Source of the DNA: Candidatus Aminicenantota bacterium
Lineage (GTDB): Bacteria > Acidobacteriota > Aminicenantia > UBA2199
Direction of reading: 5' to 3'
Length of the DNA: 56,355 nt
Assembly: GCA_011772425.1 (NCBI GenBank)
Contig: WVZO01000139.1
Span: 1-56,355 of the forward strand
Below, in pieces: positions 40,067 to 48,632 of the stretch; within the stretch, counting starts at the first letter, position 1, and each line of letters begins with the position of its first letter. The translations under genes were made by a program, and so were the position numbers. Below the pieces are notes generated by a model, which saw only the letters and a list, made by a program, of their open reading frames with translations, was not told the DNA's origin and made no database searches.

Positions 40067-41434
40067 ATGATGGGCGTAAGAGCTATTTTACTTGTGATTG
40101 TTACTGTTGCTTTGTTGAGCCAGGGTATTGCGATTGCGGCAGAAGAGAAAGCAAGTATTCTGCAGTTATCGTTGAAAGAGGTGCAGGACTACGCGGTAAA
40201 GCATAGTACAGCCACCCAAAACGCTCGAGTGGATGTAGGTATGGCCAGGAAAAAAATCTGGGAAACCACCACCACGGGGTTGCCCCAGATTCGTGCCAAG
40301 GTTTCTTACCGGAACAATCTCAGCATTGCCACGACATTGATCCCGGCTAAATTTTTCGACCCGGATGCAGGGGAAGATGAATTCGAGCCGGTGAAATTCG
40401 GTACCCAACACAATGCAACCATTGAACTATCGGCTGACCAGTTGATTTTTAGCGGTTCCTATATTGTGGGTCTCCAGGCGTCGCGAATATTTTTGCAATT
40501 GTCCAAAGAACAGTTGATCAAATCGAAAATCGATGTGAAAGAAGCAGTCACCAACACCTACTACCTGATCCTGCTGGCAGAAGATAACAAAAAAACACTG
40601 GAATCCAGTCTCCAAAATGTAAAGAGAACGTTGTTTGAAACCAAAGAACTTCATAACGCCGGTTTTGCCGAGGATACGGATGTAGACCAGATCCAGCTAT
40701 CGGTAACAGACCTGGAAAATGCCGTCAAATCCATCGACCGTCAGATCGAGATCACCTATAAACTGATAAAATTCCAGATGGGCGTTGATCTTCAAAAGGA
40801 AATCCGGTTGTCCCAAACCCTGGAGGACATTTTGAGTGAAATCGACAAAGGGGAATTATTGACATCAGAGTTTGATATAACCAACCATATTGATTACCGG
40901 ATGCTGGATACCCGGGAGAAATCGTTACGATTGCTGGTAAAGAAAGAGAGAGCGGAGTATTTACCTACTGTTTCCGCTTTTTTCTCTCACAGCCTGATGG
41001 CCATGAGGAATTCCTTCAATTTTTTTGATAAAGATGAGAAATGGTTTCCTTCCACGGCTGTGGGACTCAATATCGATATCCCGATATTTTTCAGCGGCCA
41101 GCGGGGGGCAAGATTGGCCCAGGCCAAAATGGATTTGGAGAAAGCAAAAAACGACAAGAAGCAAGCGCTAGACGGGCTGCAATTGGAGCTGCTGCGCGCC
41201 CGGTCTGATTTTGCCACTGCCCTGGAAGAGACCCAAAAAACCAGGGACAATGTTAAGTTGGCCAAAAAAATATACGACAAAACCCTGGTTAAGTACAGTA
41301 ATGGAACGGTCTCCAGCCTGGAGCTGACCCAGGTCCATAACCAGTATTTAACCGCGGAATCCAATTACACCAAAGCAGTAGTGGAGCTGTTGAATGCCAA
41401 AACCCGTTTGGATAAAGCATTGAACAGGTTATAG
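40067..41434 (+). CDS. TolC-family outer-membrane efflux channel
   Basis: A 455-residue outer-membrane factor. A signal peptide covers about 1-27 (hydrophobic core then AIAAEEK). Two repeats of long helices and beta segments follow, with typical outer-membrane-factor ends (VSSLELTQVHNQYLTAESNY and TRLDKALNRL). The ATG at 40067 is preceded by AAAGGAAAA; the TTG at 40052 is less likely. It would form the outer channel of the pump encoded by the next two genes. Length is typical for the family. Confidence 0.92.
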   Translation: MMGVRAILLVIVTVALLSQGIAIAAEEKASILQLSLKEVQDYAVKHSTATQNARVDVGMARKKIWETTTTGLPQIRAKVSYRNNLSIATTLIPAKFFDPDAGEDEFEPVKFGTQHNATIELSADQLIFSGSYIVGLQASRIFLQLSKEQLIKSKIDVKEAVTNTYYLILLAEDNKKTLESSLQNVKRTLFETKELHNAGFAEDTDVDQIQLSVTDLENAVKSIDRQIEITYKLIKFQMGVDLQKEIRLSQTLEDILSEIDKGELLTSEFDITNHIDYRMLDTREKSLRLLVKKERAEYLPTVSAFFSHSLMAMRNSFNFFDKDEKWFPSTAVGLNIDIPIFFSGQRGARLAQAKMDLEKAKNDKKQALDGLQLELLRARSDFATALEETQKTRDNVKLAKKIYDKTLVKYSNGTVSSLELTQVHNQYLTAESNYTKAVVELLNAKTRLDKALNRL

Positions 41435-41470
41435 GAAGAATGGAATATTTACTTAGAGGAAGATAGAATA

Positions 41471-42559
41471 ATGAAACGATTAAGCGTGATATTGAACGTA
41501 TTAACGGTACTGGTTGTAACCATGACGCTTATTGCCTGCGGAGGGGGAAGCGCGGAGAATCCCGGCGACGTGCCCTCCGGCAGCAGTCCCGGGTCTCAAG
41601 AGACCGGCACGGTGGTGTTGGTGGTGGTTAAAAAAATGGCCTATGAAAAATTTGAGCATTTTTTCCAGGCCAATGGAAGCGTGGAAGCAGTGAAGGATGC
41701 ATTCATCAGCCCGGAGATCAACGGCCAGATCAAAAAAATCCATGTTAAAGAAGGCCAGCGGGTGAAAGAGGGGCAGCTGCTGGTTTCCCTGAATTCGGAT
41801 GTGATAGAAAGTTCCATTGCCGAAGTGAAAACCGCCCTGGAACTGGCCCGAACCGTCTATAAAAAACGCAAGGGATTGTGGGATAAGCAAATCGGTTCCG
41901 AGATTCAATACCTGGAAGCCAAAACCAATAAAGAATCCCTGGAAAATAAACTAAAGACCCTTCAAGCTCAACTGGACATGTCAAAAATAAGAGCTCCCAT
42001 TAGCGGCATTGTGGATAAGATTTTCAAAAAAGAAGGAGAACTGGCCATACCGGGGATGCAGTTGATCCAACTGGTCAATCTTGAGAACGTTTATATCAAT
42101 GCCGAAGTGTCCGAAGCCTATATCGCTAACGTCGGCAAAAACGATGCGGTGGAGGTAACATTACCCTCTTACCCGGGATTGGTTATGGAGGCTGTCATCC
42201 ATCGCACCGGCCAGGTGGTGAACCCTACAAACCGGACCTTCCTGGTCCAGGTGCTGCTGGATAACAAAGAGGAAAAATTAAAACCCAACATGATGGCATT
42301 GATTAAAATGAGGGACTTTTTTGACGAAGCTGCCCTGGTGGTGCCTTCGATTATCATCAAAAACGACCTGGAAGGCTCTTACCTTTATGTGGTGGAACCG
42401 GAGAAGGGAAGATTGAAGGCCCGCAAGGTTTATGTCAAACCCGGTTTGTCCTCGGGAAGCCGTACCATGATCGAAAGCGGCCTGGAACCGGACCAGCAGG
42501 TGATCGTCAAAGGGTATAACCTGGTGAAAAACGGCATGTTAGTCAAAATAGGAAGCTAA
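41471..42559 (+). CDS. RND efflux periplasmic adaptor lipoprotein
   Basis: A 362-residue membrane-fusion protein. Signal peptide with lipobox LIAC (Cys 23), then a Gly/Ser-rich linker. The biotinyl-lipoyl halves (GQIKKIHVKEGQRVKEGQLL and RAPISGIVDKIFKKEGE) frame a short alpha hairpin (about 108-165). Beta-barrel and membrane-proximal domains follow. It links the TolC channel to the inner-membrane transporter. AGGAAGATAGAATA precedes the ATG. Substrate unknown. Confidence 0.94.
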   Translation: MKRLSVILNVLTVLVVTMTLIACGGGSAENPGDVPSGSSPGSQETGTVVLVVVKKMAYEKFEHFFQANGSVEAVKDAFISPEINGQIKKIHVKEGQRVKEGQLLVSLNSDVIESSIAEVKTALELARTVYKKRKGLWDKQIGSEIQYLEAKTNKESLENKLKTLQAQLDMSKIRAPISGIVDKIFKKEGELAIPGMQLIQLVNLENVYINAEVSEAYIANVGKNDAVEVTLPSYPGLVMEAVIHRTGQVVNPTNRTFLVQVLLDNKEEKLKPNMMALIKMRDFFDEAALVVPSIIIKNDLEGSYLYVVEPEKGRLKARKVYVKPGLSSGSRTMIESGLEPDQQVIVKGYNLVKNGMLVKIGS

Positions 42560-42593
42560 AAATCAATGAGTTATAAATTATACGGATAAAACA

Positions 42594-45500
42594 ATGATGA
42601 GGGAGAAAAGCGATTTAGCAAATAATAGTGTGGTCCGGGAGTTCCGGCTAACCACGCTGTCCTTGATGAATAGGAATACGGTTTTCCTGGTGATTTTCCT
42701 GCTGGTGGTTTTTGGGATTGTGGCCTACAATACCATGCCCATGGAGTTGTTCCCGGAAATTAATATGCCCAATATTTTCGTAAAGACCGTGTACCCAGGA
42801 AATCCGCCCATCGACATGGAAAACCTCATTACCCGGCCCCTGGAAAAGGAGATCCATACCATTAACGGCATTAAAGAGCTGCGGTCTGTTTCCACCCAGG
42901 ATAATTCCGATATCTTTATCGAATTCAATACCAATGTGAACATCGATGATGCCCTGCAGGATGTCAAAGACGCCGTGGACAAAGCCAAAAGCGAATTACC
43001 CAACGACCTGGACATGGACCCCCTGGTGATGGATTTCGATTTCAATGAATTTCCCATCATCAACATCAACCTCTCCGGCGATTACAGCATCAATGAATTG
43101 AAAGATTATGCCGAATACCTGGAAGATGAAATCGAAAGCATCACGGAAATCTCAAAAGTAGAAATCAAAGGTCTGGATAACCGGGAAATCCAGATCAATG
43201 TGGACCCCCACAAACTGGAAGCCTATGAATTAAGTTTTAGCGATATTGAAGATGCCGTTAACGTTGAAAACGTTTCCATTTCCGGTGGTGATTTAATTGT
43301 TGATAGAACCAGCCGCTCCATCCGCACCGTTGGGGAATTTACCGATATTAAAGAGATCAAGGGTATTATTGTCAAACAGGAAGATGCCGAGAATATTGTT
43401 TATTTGCGGGATGTTGCCCGGGTGGCCGACGGGTTCGAAGACCCGTTGACCTATGCACGCCTGGACCGGAAACCCGTGGTCTCCCTGCAAGTGGTCAAAA
43501 AGGCAGGGGAGAACCTCTTGAACGCCACGGATAAAATTTTCGCCATGTTGGCCCGGGCCAAAAAAGGCGGCATCCTGCCCAAAGACCTTAACATCTTTCT
43601 CTCCAACGACCAGTCCGAACATGTAGGGGATATGGTGGATAACCTTGAGAACAACATTATTATGGGTGTTTTGTTCGTGGTATTGGTGTTATTCTTTTTC
43701 CTGGGTCTGCGAAATGCCTTATTTGTGGGTATTGCCATTCCCATGTCCATGTTTATCTCCTTTGTGGTGTTGAGCCTGATGGGATATACCCTGAACATGA
43801 TGGTGCTCTTCGGCCTGGTGCTGGCATTGGGTATGTTGGTAGACAATGGGATCGTGGTGGTGGAAAACATCTACCGGTTTGTGCACCAGGGGCATTCCTT
43901 ATTTAATGCCGCCAAAACCGCTGTGGGTGAAATCGCCATGCCCATTATTGCCTCCACCGCCACCACATTGGCCGCCTTTTTTCCCCTGGTTTTCTGGCAC
44001 GGCATTGTCGGCGAGTTCATGAAACACCTCCCCGTTACCCTGATTGTGGTATTAACCTCGTCCCTGTTTGTGGCCCTGGTGATTATCCCGGTGCTGGCCT
44101 CGCGCTTCTTTAAAAAGGAAAAAGAAGTGAAACCGCCAACCAAAAAAAGATCGTTTATAATAGTAGGAATACTCCTGGTCATTGCCGTGCTTTCTTACCT
44201 GGCAGGTATCAATGCCCTGGGCACCTTCCTGGTATTTATCTCCCTGCTGGTAATTTTGAATCTATTTTTTCTCCATGCCGCGGCCGAGTGGTTCCAAAAG
44301 GTATTCTTAACAAAGCTCGAGGCCTGGTATTTAAAGATATTGAGATATGTATTAAAAGGCAAACGGCCCGCAGTAGTCCTGGCCGGCACATTTGTTTTAT
44401 TCCTGTTGGTGATGATGTTTTTCGGGATGCGCACGCCTAACGTGGTGTTTTTTCCTGTTAATGAGCCCGGTTTTGTCAATGTATTTGCCGAATTGCCCAT
44501 CGGCTCGGACATCAGCGCCAGCAACGACTTTATGTATAAATTGGAAGACAAAATATTTGAAGTTATTAAACCCTATGAGTCCATCGTGGAATCGGTGCTT
44601 ACCACGGTGGGCAAGGGAGTGGTGGGGCAGAATGAATTTCCCCTGGGCAATACCCCTCACAAAGGTATGACCACCATTACCTTTGTAGATTACGAAGACA
44701 GGGGCGGAATCAAAACATCGATAGTAATGAAAAAGCTCAGCACTGCCCTGTTAGGGAAATATCCCGGTGTGCAAATATCTGTGGTCAAAGACATCATGGG
44801 ACCTCCCACGGGTAAACCGGTTAATATCGAGATCATCGGCGAGGATTTTGAACGGCTGCTGCAGTTGACCCAGGATATCCGCAAATATATTGAAAACGCG
44901 GATATTAAAGGTATCGAAGGTTTTAAAATGGACCTGGATGTGGGCAAACCGGAATTATTGGTCACCATCGATCGCGATAAAGCCCGGCGTTTCGGTCTCT
45001 CCACCTCCCGCATCGCCGGCACTATCCGCACCGCTTTATTCGGCAAAGAGGTCTCTGACTTCAAAGAGGGTGAAGACGAATATCCCATTATGCTGCGTTT
45101 TTCCAAAAAGTACCGGAACGATATTTCCGCGCTGTTGAACCAGAAAATTACCTTTAAGAGCGTGAACACCGGGGCGATTATGCAGGTGCCCATCTCGTCC
45201 GTGGCCGGTTTTCAATACAGTACCACCTACGGCTCGGTGAACCGCAAAGATATGGACAAAGTCATTACACTCTGGTCCAATATCATCGAGGGGTACAATC
45301 CGTCTTACATCAATATGCAACTGAAAGAACTGATGAAAAAATACAATATGCCGGAAGGGTACCAGTACAAATTTACCGGTGAACAGGAAGAGCAGGAAGA
45401 GACCTCCGCTTTTCTCATGCGTGCGTTGTTTATCGCGCTGGCCCTGATTATGCTGATAATGGTAACGCAATTTAATTCTTTTGCCAAACCCTTTATTATC

Positions 45501-46022
45501 ATGGCCACTGTTCTGTTCAGTACTATCGGCGTATTTGGAGGACTGGCCACCTTCAGGATGGATTTTGTTATTATCATGACCGGCATCGGGATTATTTCAC
45601 TGGCCGGCGTGGTGGTGAACAACGGCATTGTTTTGATCGATTATATCGACTTTTTGAAACTCAGGGCCAAAAAGAGACTGGGAATGGGCAGGGATGATAA
45701 TCTACCCATTGAAGAATCCGTCAAATGCATCATCCAAGGAGGGCGGACCCGCCTGCGGCCTGTTTTGTTAACCGCCATCACCACCATCCTGGGACTCACA
45801 CCCATGGCAGTGGGTCTCAACATCAATTTTAATACCCTCCTGTCCCGGTTGGACCCCCAAATTTATTTTGGCGGCGACAATGCCCTGTTCTGGGGTCCCA
45901 TGGCTTTGACCGTGATCTTCGGTTTAAGCTTTGCCACCATCCTGACACTGGTAGTTGTGCCGGCCATGTATGTGATCGGCAACCGGATTAAACTGGCTTA
46001 CATCGAACGATTCAAGAAGTAG
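42594..46022 (+). CDS. RND efflux permease, HAE1/AcrB type
   Basis: A 1142-residue proton-driven transporter. The N-terminal helix (LMNRNTVFLVIFLLVV), porter domains and two sets of membrane helices are in the standard order. The LGMLVDNGIVVVENIYR helix carries the proton-relay Asp, and the second half has the matching GIGIISLAGVVVNNGIVLIDYI. It is about 100 residues longer than AcrB, partly from an extra pair of helices after the first TM block (about residues 520-590; KKRSFIIVGILLVI region). Third gene of the operon, followed by a terminator. Substrates are not predictable. Confidence 0.95.
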   Translation: MMREKSDLANNSVVREFRLTTLSLMNRNTVFLVIFLLVVFGIVAYNTMPMELFPEINMPNIFVKTVYPGNPPIDMENLITRPLEKEIHTINGIKELRSVSTQDNSDIFIEFNTNVNIDDALQDVKDAVDKAKSELPNDLDMDPLVMDFDFNEFPIININLSGDYSINELKDYAEYLEDEIESITEISKVEIKGLDNREIQINVDPHKLEAYELSFSDIEDAVNVENVSISGGDLIVDRTSRSIRTVGEFTDIKEIKGIIVKQEDAENIVYLRDVARVADGFEDPLTYARLDRKPVVSLQVVKKAGENLLNATDKIFAMLARAKKGGILPKDLNIFLSNDQSEHVGDMVDNLENNIIMGVLFVVLVLFFFLGLRNALFVGIAIPMSMFISFVVLSLMGYTLNMMVLFGLVLALGMLVDNGIVVVENIYRFVHQGHSLFNAAKTAVGEIAMPIIASTATTLAAFFPLVFWHGIVGEFMKHLPVTLIVVLTSSLFVALVIIPVLASRFFKKEKEVKPPTKKRSFIIVGILLVIAVLSYLAGINALGTFLVFISLLVILNLFFLHAAAEWFQKVFLTKLEAWYLKILRYVLKGKRPAVVLAGTFVLFLLVMMFFGMRTPNVVFFPVNEPGFVNVFAELPIGSDISASNDFMYKLEDKIFEVIKPYESIVESVLTTVGKGVVGQNEFPLGNTPHKGMTTITFVDYEDRGGIKTSIVMKKLSTALLGKYPGVQISVVKDIMGPPTGKPVNIEIIGEDFERLLQLTQDIRKYIENADIKGIEGFKMDLDVGKPELLVTIDRDKARRFGLSTSRIAGTIRTALFGKEVSDFKEGEDEYPIMLRFSKKYRNDISALLNQKITFKSVNTGAIMQVPISSVAGFQYSTTYGSVNRKDMDKVITLWSNIIEGYNPSYINMQLKELMKKYNMPEGYQYKFTGEQEEQEETSAFLMRALFIALALIMLIMVTQFNSFAKPFIIMATVLFSTIGVFGGLATFRMDFVIIMTGIGIISLAGVVVNNGIVLIDYIDFLKLRAKKRLGMGRDDNLPIEESVKCIIQGGRTRLRPVLLTAITTILGLTPMAVGLNINFNTLLSRLDPQIYFGGDNALFWGPMALTVIFGLSFATILTLVVVPAMYVIGNRIKLAYIERFKK

Positions 46023-46023
46023 A

Positions 46024-46050
46024 ATCCCCCCGCAGTGGGGTTGGCTTTTT
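46024..46050 (+). terminator. Probable intrinsic terminator of the efflux operon
   Basis: AATCCCC and GGGGTT form a short stem followed by GGCTTTTT. The stem is short (six to seven pairs). Confidence 0.55.
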
Positions 46051-46069
46051 ATTTATTATGCTATATAAT
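46041..46069 (+). promoter_or_regulatory. Promoter of the enoyl-CoA hydratase-like gene
   Basis: TTGGCT at 46041-46046 and TATAAT at 46064-46069, 17-bp spacer. It overlaps the tail of the preceding terminator. Confidence 0.5.
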
Positions 46070-46098
46070 TTAACTTCGTATTTTCAGGAGGTGAACCC

Positions 46099-46884
46099 AT
46101 GGTACGTACTCCATCCATTCGCGATGAGTTTAAATTTGAGACCGAGGAATTACACTCATACTTAATAGAAGATATAGCTGTCATTAAAATTAAATCCAGG
46201 GTCTTTGAGGCTCTCACCGACCTGGCAGAGAGCGGAAAATTGATCTCCCTTATCCAGGCAGCGGAGCGAATACCGGATGTAAAAGCACTCATGGTGATCA
46301 ATGAACCCGGGTGTATGGATGAAAACGAATATGATAAGTTCCTCCATCGCATCCTGGAAAGAGGTATTGATCCGTTTGCCCCTGAAGAAGAACGCGGTAT
46401 TGTTCAACGAGTGGACCGTGTCCGGGAAATCAATATCTTAAATCGAACCATTTCCCAACTGATAGAATTCAAAAAAGTATCGGTGATGGCGCTGCAAGGA
46501 AATATTGTTACCCCATTTTTCGGGGCCAGTTTGTCGGTAGATTTCAGATATGCTGCTGAAGATGCAAGTTTTTCGCTGGCACATTTGGAATACGGACTCC
46601 ATCCCACCGGTGCCCTGCCTTTTTTTCTCCCCCGTTATTTAGGCCAGAGTAAAGCCGTGGAACTGCTCTTCAGGGGAGAAAGAATCAGTGCCCGGGAAGC
46701 CATGAATTTGGGACTGGTGAATGCGGTCTTCCCATCAGGAGACTTTGAAAATAAGTGCATTGCCGAAATCGAGAAAATTTGCCACCTGGATACACGTGTG
46801 ATTCATGCCACCAAACTGCTGCTTCATTTCTCTAAAGCAGAATTACAACACTATTTCGACACCGAAGCCGCATTACTGCATTGA
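46099..46884 (+). CDS. Enoyl-CoA hydratase/isomerase family protein
   Basis: A 261-residue crotonase-fold protein. The N-terminal half is divergent. The oxyanion-hole region reads ALQGNIVTPFFGASLSVDF where typical members have a GGG run, so the pocket differs. HLEYGLHPTGALPFFLPRYLG and GERISAREAMNLGLVN match the catalytic-Glu and C-terminal helices. AGGAGG precedes the ATG by nine bases. It stands alone with its own promoter. It may act on an acyl-CoA, but hydratase activity is doubtful given the changed loop. Confidence 0.82.
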   Translation: MVRTPSIRDEFKFETEELHSYLIEDIAVIKIKSRVFEALTDLAESGKLISLIQAAERIPDVKALMVINEPGCMDENEYDKFLHRILERGIDPFAPEEERGIVQRVDRVREINILNRTISQLIEFKKVSVMALQGNIVTPFFGASLSVDFRYAAEDASFSLAHLEYGLHPTGALPFFLPRYLGQSKAVELLFRGERISAREAMNLGLVNAVFPSGDFENKCIAEIEKICHLDTRVIHATKLLLHFSKAELQHYFDTEAALLH

Positions 46885-46921
46885 AATTGGTTGAGTGAGT
46901 TGAGTAGGGTGAGTGAGAAAT
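46885..46921. repeat. TGAGTGAGTTGAG simple repeat
   Basis: Short run of TGAGTGAGTTGAG/GGGTGAGTGAG steps after the hydratase-like gene. It resembles the run inside the NRPS at 23092-23170. Confidence 0.45.
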
Positions 46922-46937
46922 GAAAATTTTAATTGAT

Positions 46938-47966
46938 TTAACCGGTTTCAAAATGATCCAGTACAAACAGGGCGAAGTAGGTGAGCCATTTGCTGGGTTT
47001 TCCTTTCTCTTCGACATCCGCCCACATTTTGCCATTCAATGAATTCTCCATGATCCACTTACCATCCTTTGTCATTTTTTCTCTAATGACTTGCAATGGT
47101 TTTTCCAGTTTAGGATTCATCGAAATTTCAAGACGGGCAAGGGAAACCATCGCTTCCAGGATATCCGAATTGTAATGCAAAGGAAAGCCAAACTTTAGCC
47201 AACCTTTTTTGGCTTCCCGCCCTCCCAGGCCATGTGCACTCAAAAATTTTTCTTTTTGTTCAAAGGTCCACGCTTTTACCGTTTGACCGTCTGGCAATTC
47301 TGCCCGTTTTGGTTGTTTTTCCAAAATTTTCTGCCATTCTCTGCGATTCCCCGGTACATACATGTAAACCTCGTTATCCAGGACCGTTTTAACCAGTACT
47401 TCGATTGCCTCCTTAACAGCCTGGGAACGGATTTCTTTTGGTATCTCAGAAAAGCAGAGCAGCAGTTTGGGAATCGCCATATAACACTGAGGTAAGAGAC
47501 TGTAACCCATCGCTTCACATTCTATACCGGAATTGGAAACAACCTGCTGTGCCAGGTTTTCGGTTTCTTCTATTACCGCGGGATCATTGGCATGACCAAG
47601 GCGAATCAATGCAGCCAGTATGTTGGCGGCCAGGCATTGACCGCCAAATTTCCAGAGCCATTTCTTGCGGTTGTCTATGATATCCCGGGCGATTTTGGCA
47701 ACCGCCGGGTCCTGTCCATCGGCTAAAAATTGCCCCAGGAAAATGAGCTGCCAATATTTGCCTTTGTATTTCCAATACGCTTTATCATCGATTAAAAAAT
47801 CTTCCAGGTGCTGAAGAATACCCCCGGTGACTTCATATTCCATGAGGTGCGATTTGGCTTCTTGAGATGCTTTTGAATCTTTTAAAAGATTCTTTAAAGT
47901 CAGGTAACGCGCCGGCGGATTATCTTCTTCTAACAGCCAATGAATTACCTTTTCTTGAAATTGCAT
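46938..47966 (-). CDS. Alpha-toroid (prenyltransferase/squalene-cyclase-like) protein
   Basis: A 342-residue soluble protein. The start at 47966 (MQFQEKVIHWLLEE) follows AGGGAAATAATC. Repeated helical units such as RYLTLKNLL, LAANILAALIRLG and DILEAMVSLARLE suggest the alpha/alpha toroid shared by prenyltransferases and squalene cyclases. No DxDD motif is present, so cyclase activity is not indicated. It is conserved-looking but of unknown function; some databases mislabel such proteins as nitrogen-fixation proteins. The start lies three bases after the stop of the upstream membrane protein, so the two are in one operon. Confidence 0.75.
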   Translation of the reverse strand: MQFQEKVIHWLLEEDNPPARYLTLKNLLKDSKASQEAKSHLMEYEVTGGILQHLEDFLIDDKAYWKYKGKYWQLIFLGQFLADGQDPAVAKIARDIIDNRKKWLWKFGGQCLAANILAALIRLGHANDPAVIEETENLAQQVVSNSGIECEAMGYSLLPQCYMAIPKLLLCFSEIPKEIRSQAVKEAIEVLVKTVLDNEVYMYVPGNRREWQKILEKQPKRAELPDGQTVKAWTFEQKEKFLSAHGLGGREAKKGWLKFGFPLHYNSDILEAMVSLARLEISMNPKLEKPLQVIREKMTKDGKWIMENSLNGKMWADVEEKGKPSKWLTYFALFVLDHFETG

Positions 47967-47968
47967 GA

Positions 47969-48355
47969 TTATTTCCCTAGAATGTAAAAAACATAAGGTG
48001 CGATGGTGACCCAGATCAGCACCAGGATCCAAAGCCTGCCTTTGAGAATGTTATAGTCGTGGAAGAGTCTCTTCCATGGATGTTTCATCACGTAGTGTCC
48101 AAAAAGAAACTCGAAAGCCACTGTGAGCGCCAGCCAGATGAGGCCGATGGTAATGGCCTGGGAAGCGGATTGAATGTTCCAATTAATTGTCAAAAGCCAG
48201 ATAAATAGGCCAAATAAAATAATCCCGGTAAACGTTGAAATCTGATGCGCCCGCAGTTCACCCACGGATTCTTTGTATACTTTATCTCTGATTACAGCGT
48301 TGATGATGGCAAGAATGACCATGCCCAGCCACGCAATCATATACTTCAGTATCAT
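47969..48355 (-). CDS. Four-helix membrane protein of unknown function
   Basis: A 128-residue protein with four predicted membrane helices (about 3-22, 38-60, 65-87 and 105-126) and a conserved-looking FGHYVMKHPWKRLFHDYNI loop. No family is recognised. The ATG overlaps the stop of an upstream 17-codon frame, whose last codons supply AGGAGG. It is cotranscribed with the toroid protein. Confidence 0.75.
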   Translation of the reverse strand: MILKYMIAWLGMVILAIINAVIRDKVYKESVGELRAHQISTFTGIILFGLFIWLLTINWNIQSASQAITIGLIWLALTVAFEFLFGHYVMKHPWKRLFHDYNILKGRLWILVLIWVTIAPYVFYILGK

Positions 48356-48405
48356 CTTACTTTCCTCCTAAACCAGCCGAGCTTTCTTTCTTCGCTTGCG
48401 ATCAT
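48352..48405 (-). CDS. Possible 17-residue upstream peptide
   Basis: ATG at 48405 with AAAGGAGG five bases upstream opens a 17-codon frame (begins MIASEERKLGW) that ends TGA overlapping the next ATG (ATGA). Its late AGG-AGG codons form the ribosome site of the next gene, a layout typical of translational coupling. Confidence 0.45.
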   Translation of the reverse strand: MIASEERKLGWFRRKVR

Positions 48406-48432
48406 TGGTTCCTCCTTTCCGGTTGAAGAGAT

Positions 48433-48461
48433 TTTATAGCATAATCTGAGAAGAAAAGCAA
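48433..48461 (-). promoter_or_regulatory. Promoter of the membrane-protein/toroid operon
   Basis: TTGCTT, 17 bases, then TATAAA on the minus strand (48461 to 48433), with TGC before the -10 (extended -10). Confidence 0.6.
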
Positions 48462-48540
48462 TACGGTTGTATATAAAATGTTGGTTTGTTGATTTTTTGC
48501 CTGCCGGCTTTTTCTCGCCAGATAGTTGGGAAATAAAAAG

Positions 48541-48569
48541 TTGAAATAGGTTAAGATTTCCCCTATAAT
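48541..48569 (+). promoter_or_regulatory. Promoter of the serine hydrolase gene
   Basis: TTGAAA at 48541-48546 and TATAAT at 48564-48569 with a 17-bp spacer. Confidence 0.75.
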
Positions 48570-48632
48570 ACGACAATAGATGATGATTCCAGGCGTTGTC
48601 GTTATTCAATACGCAAAGGAGGAAATGATTAA

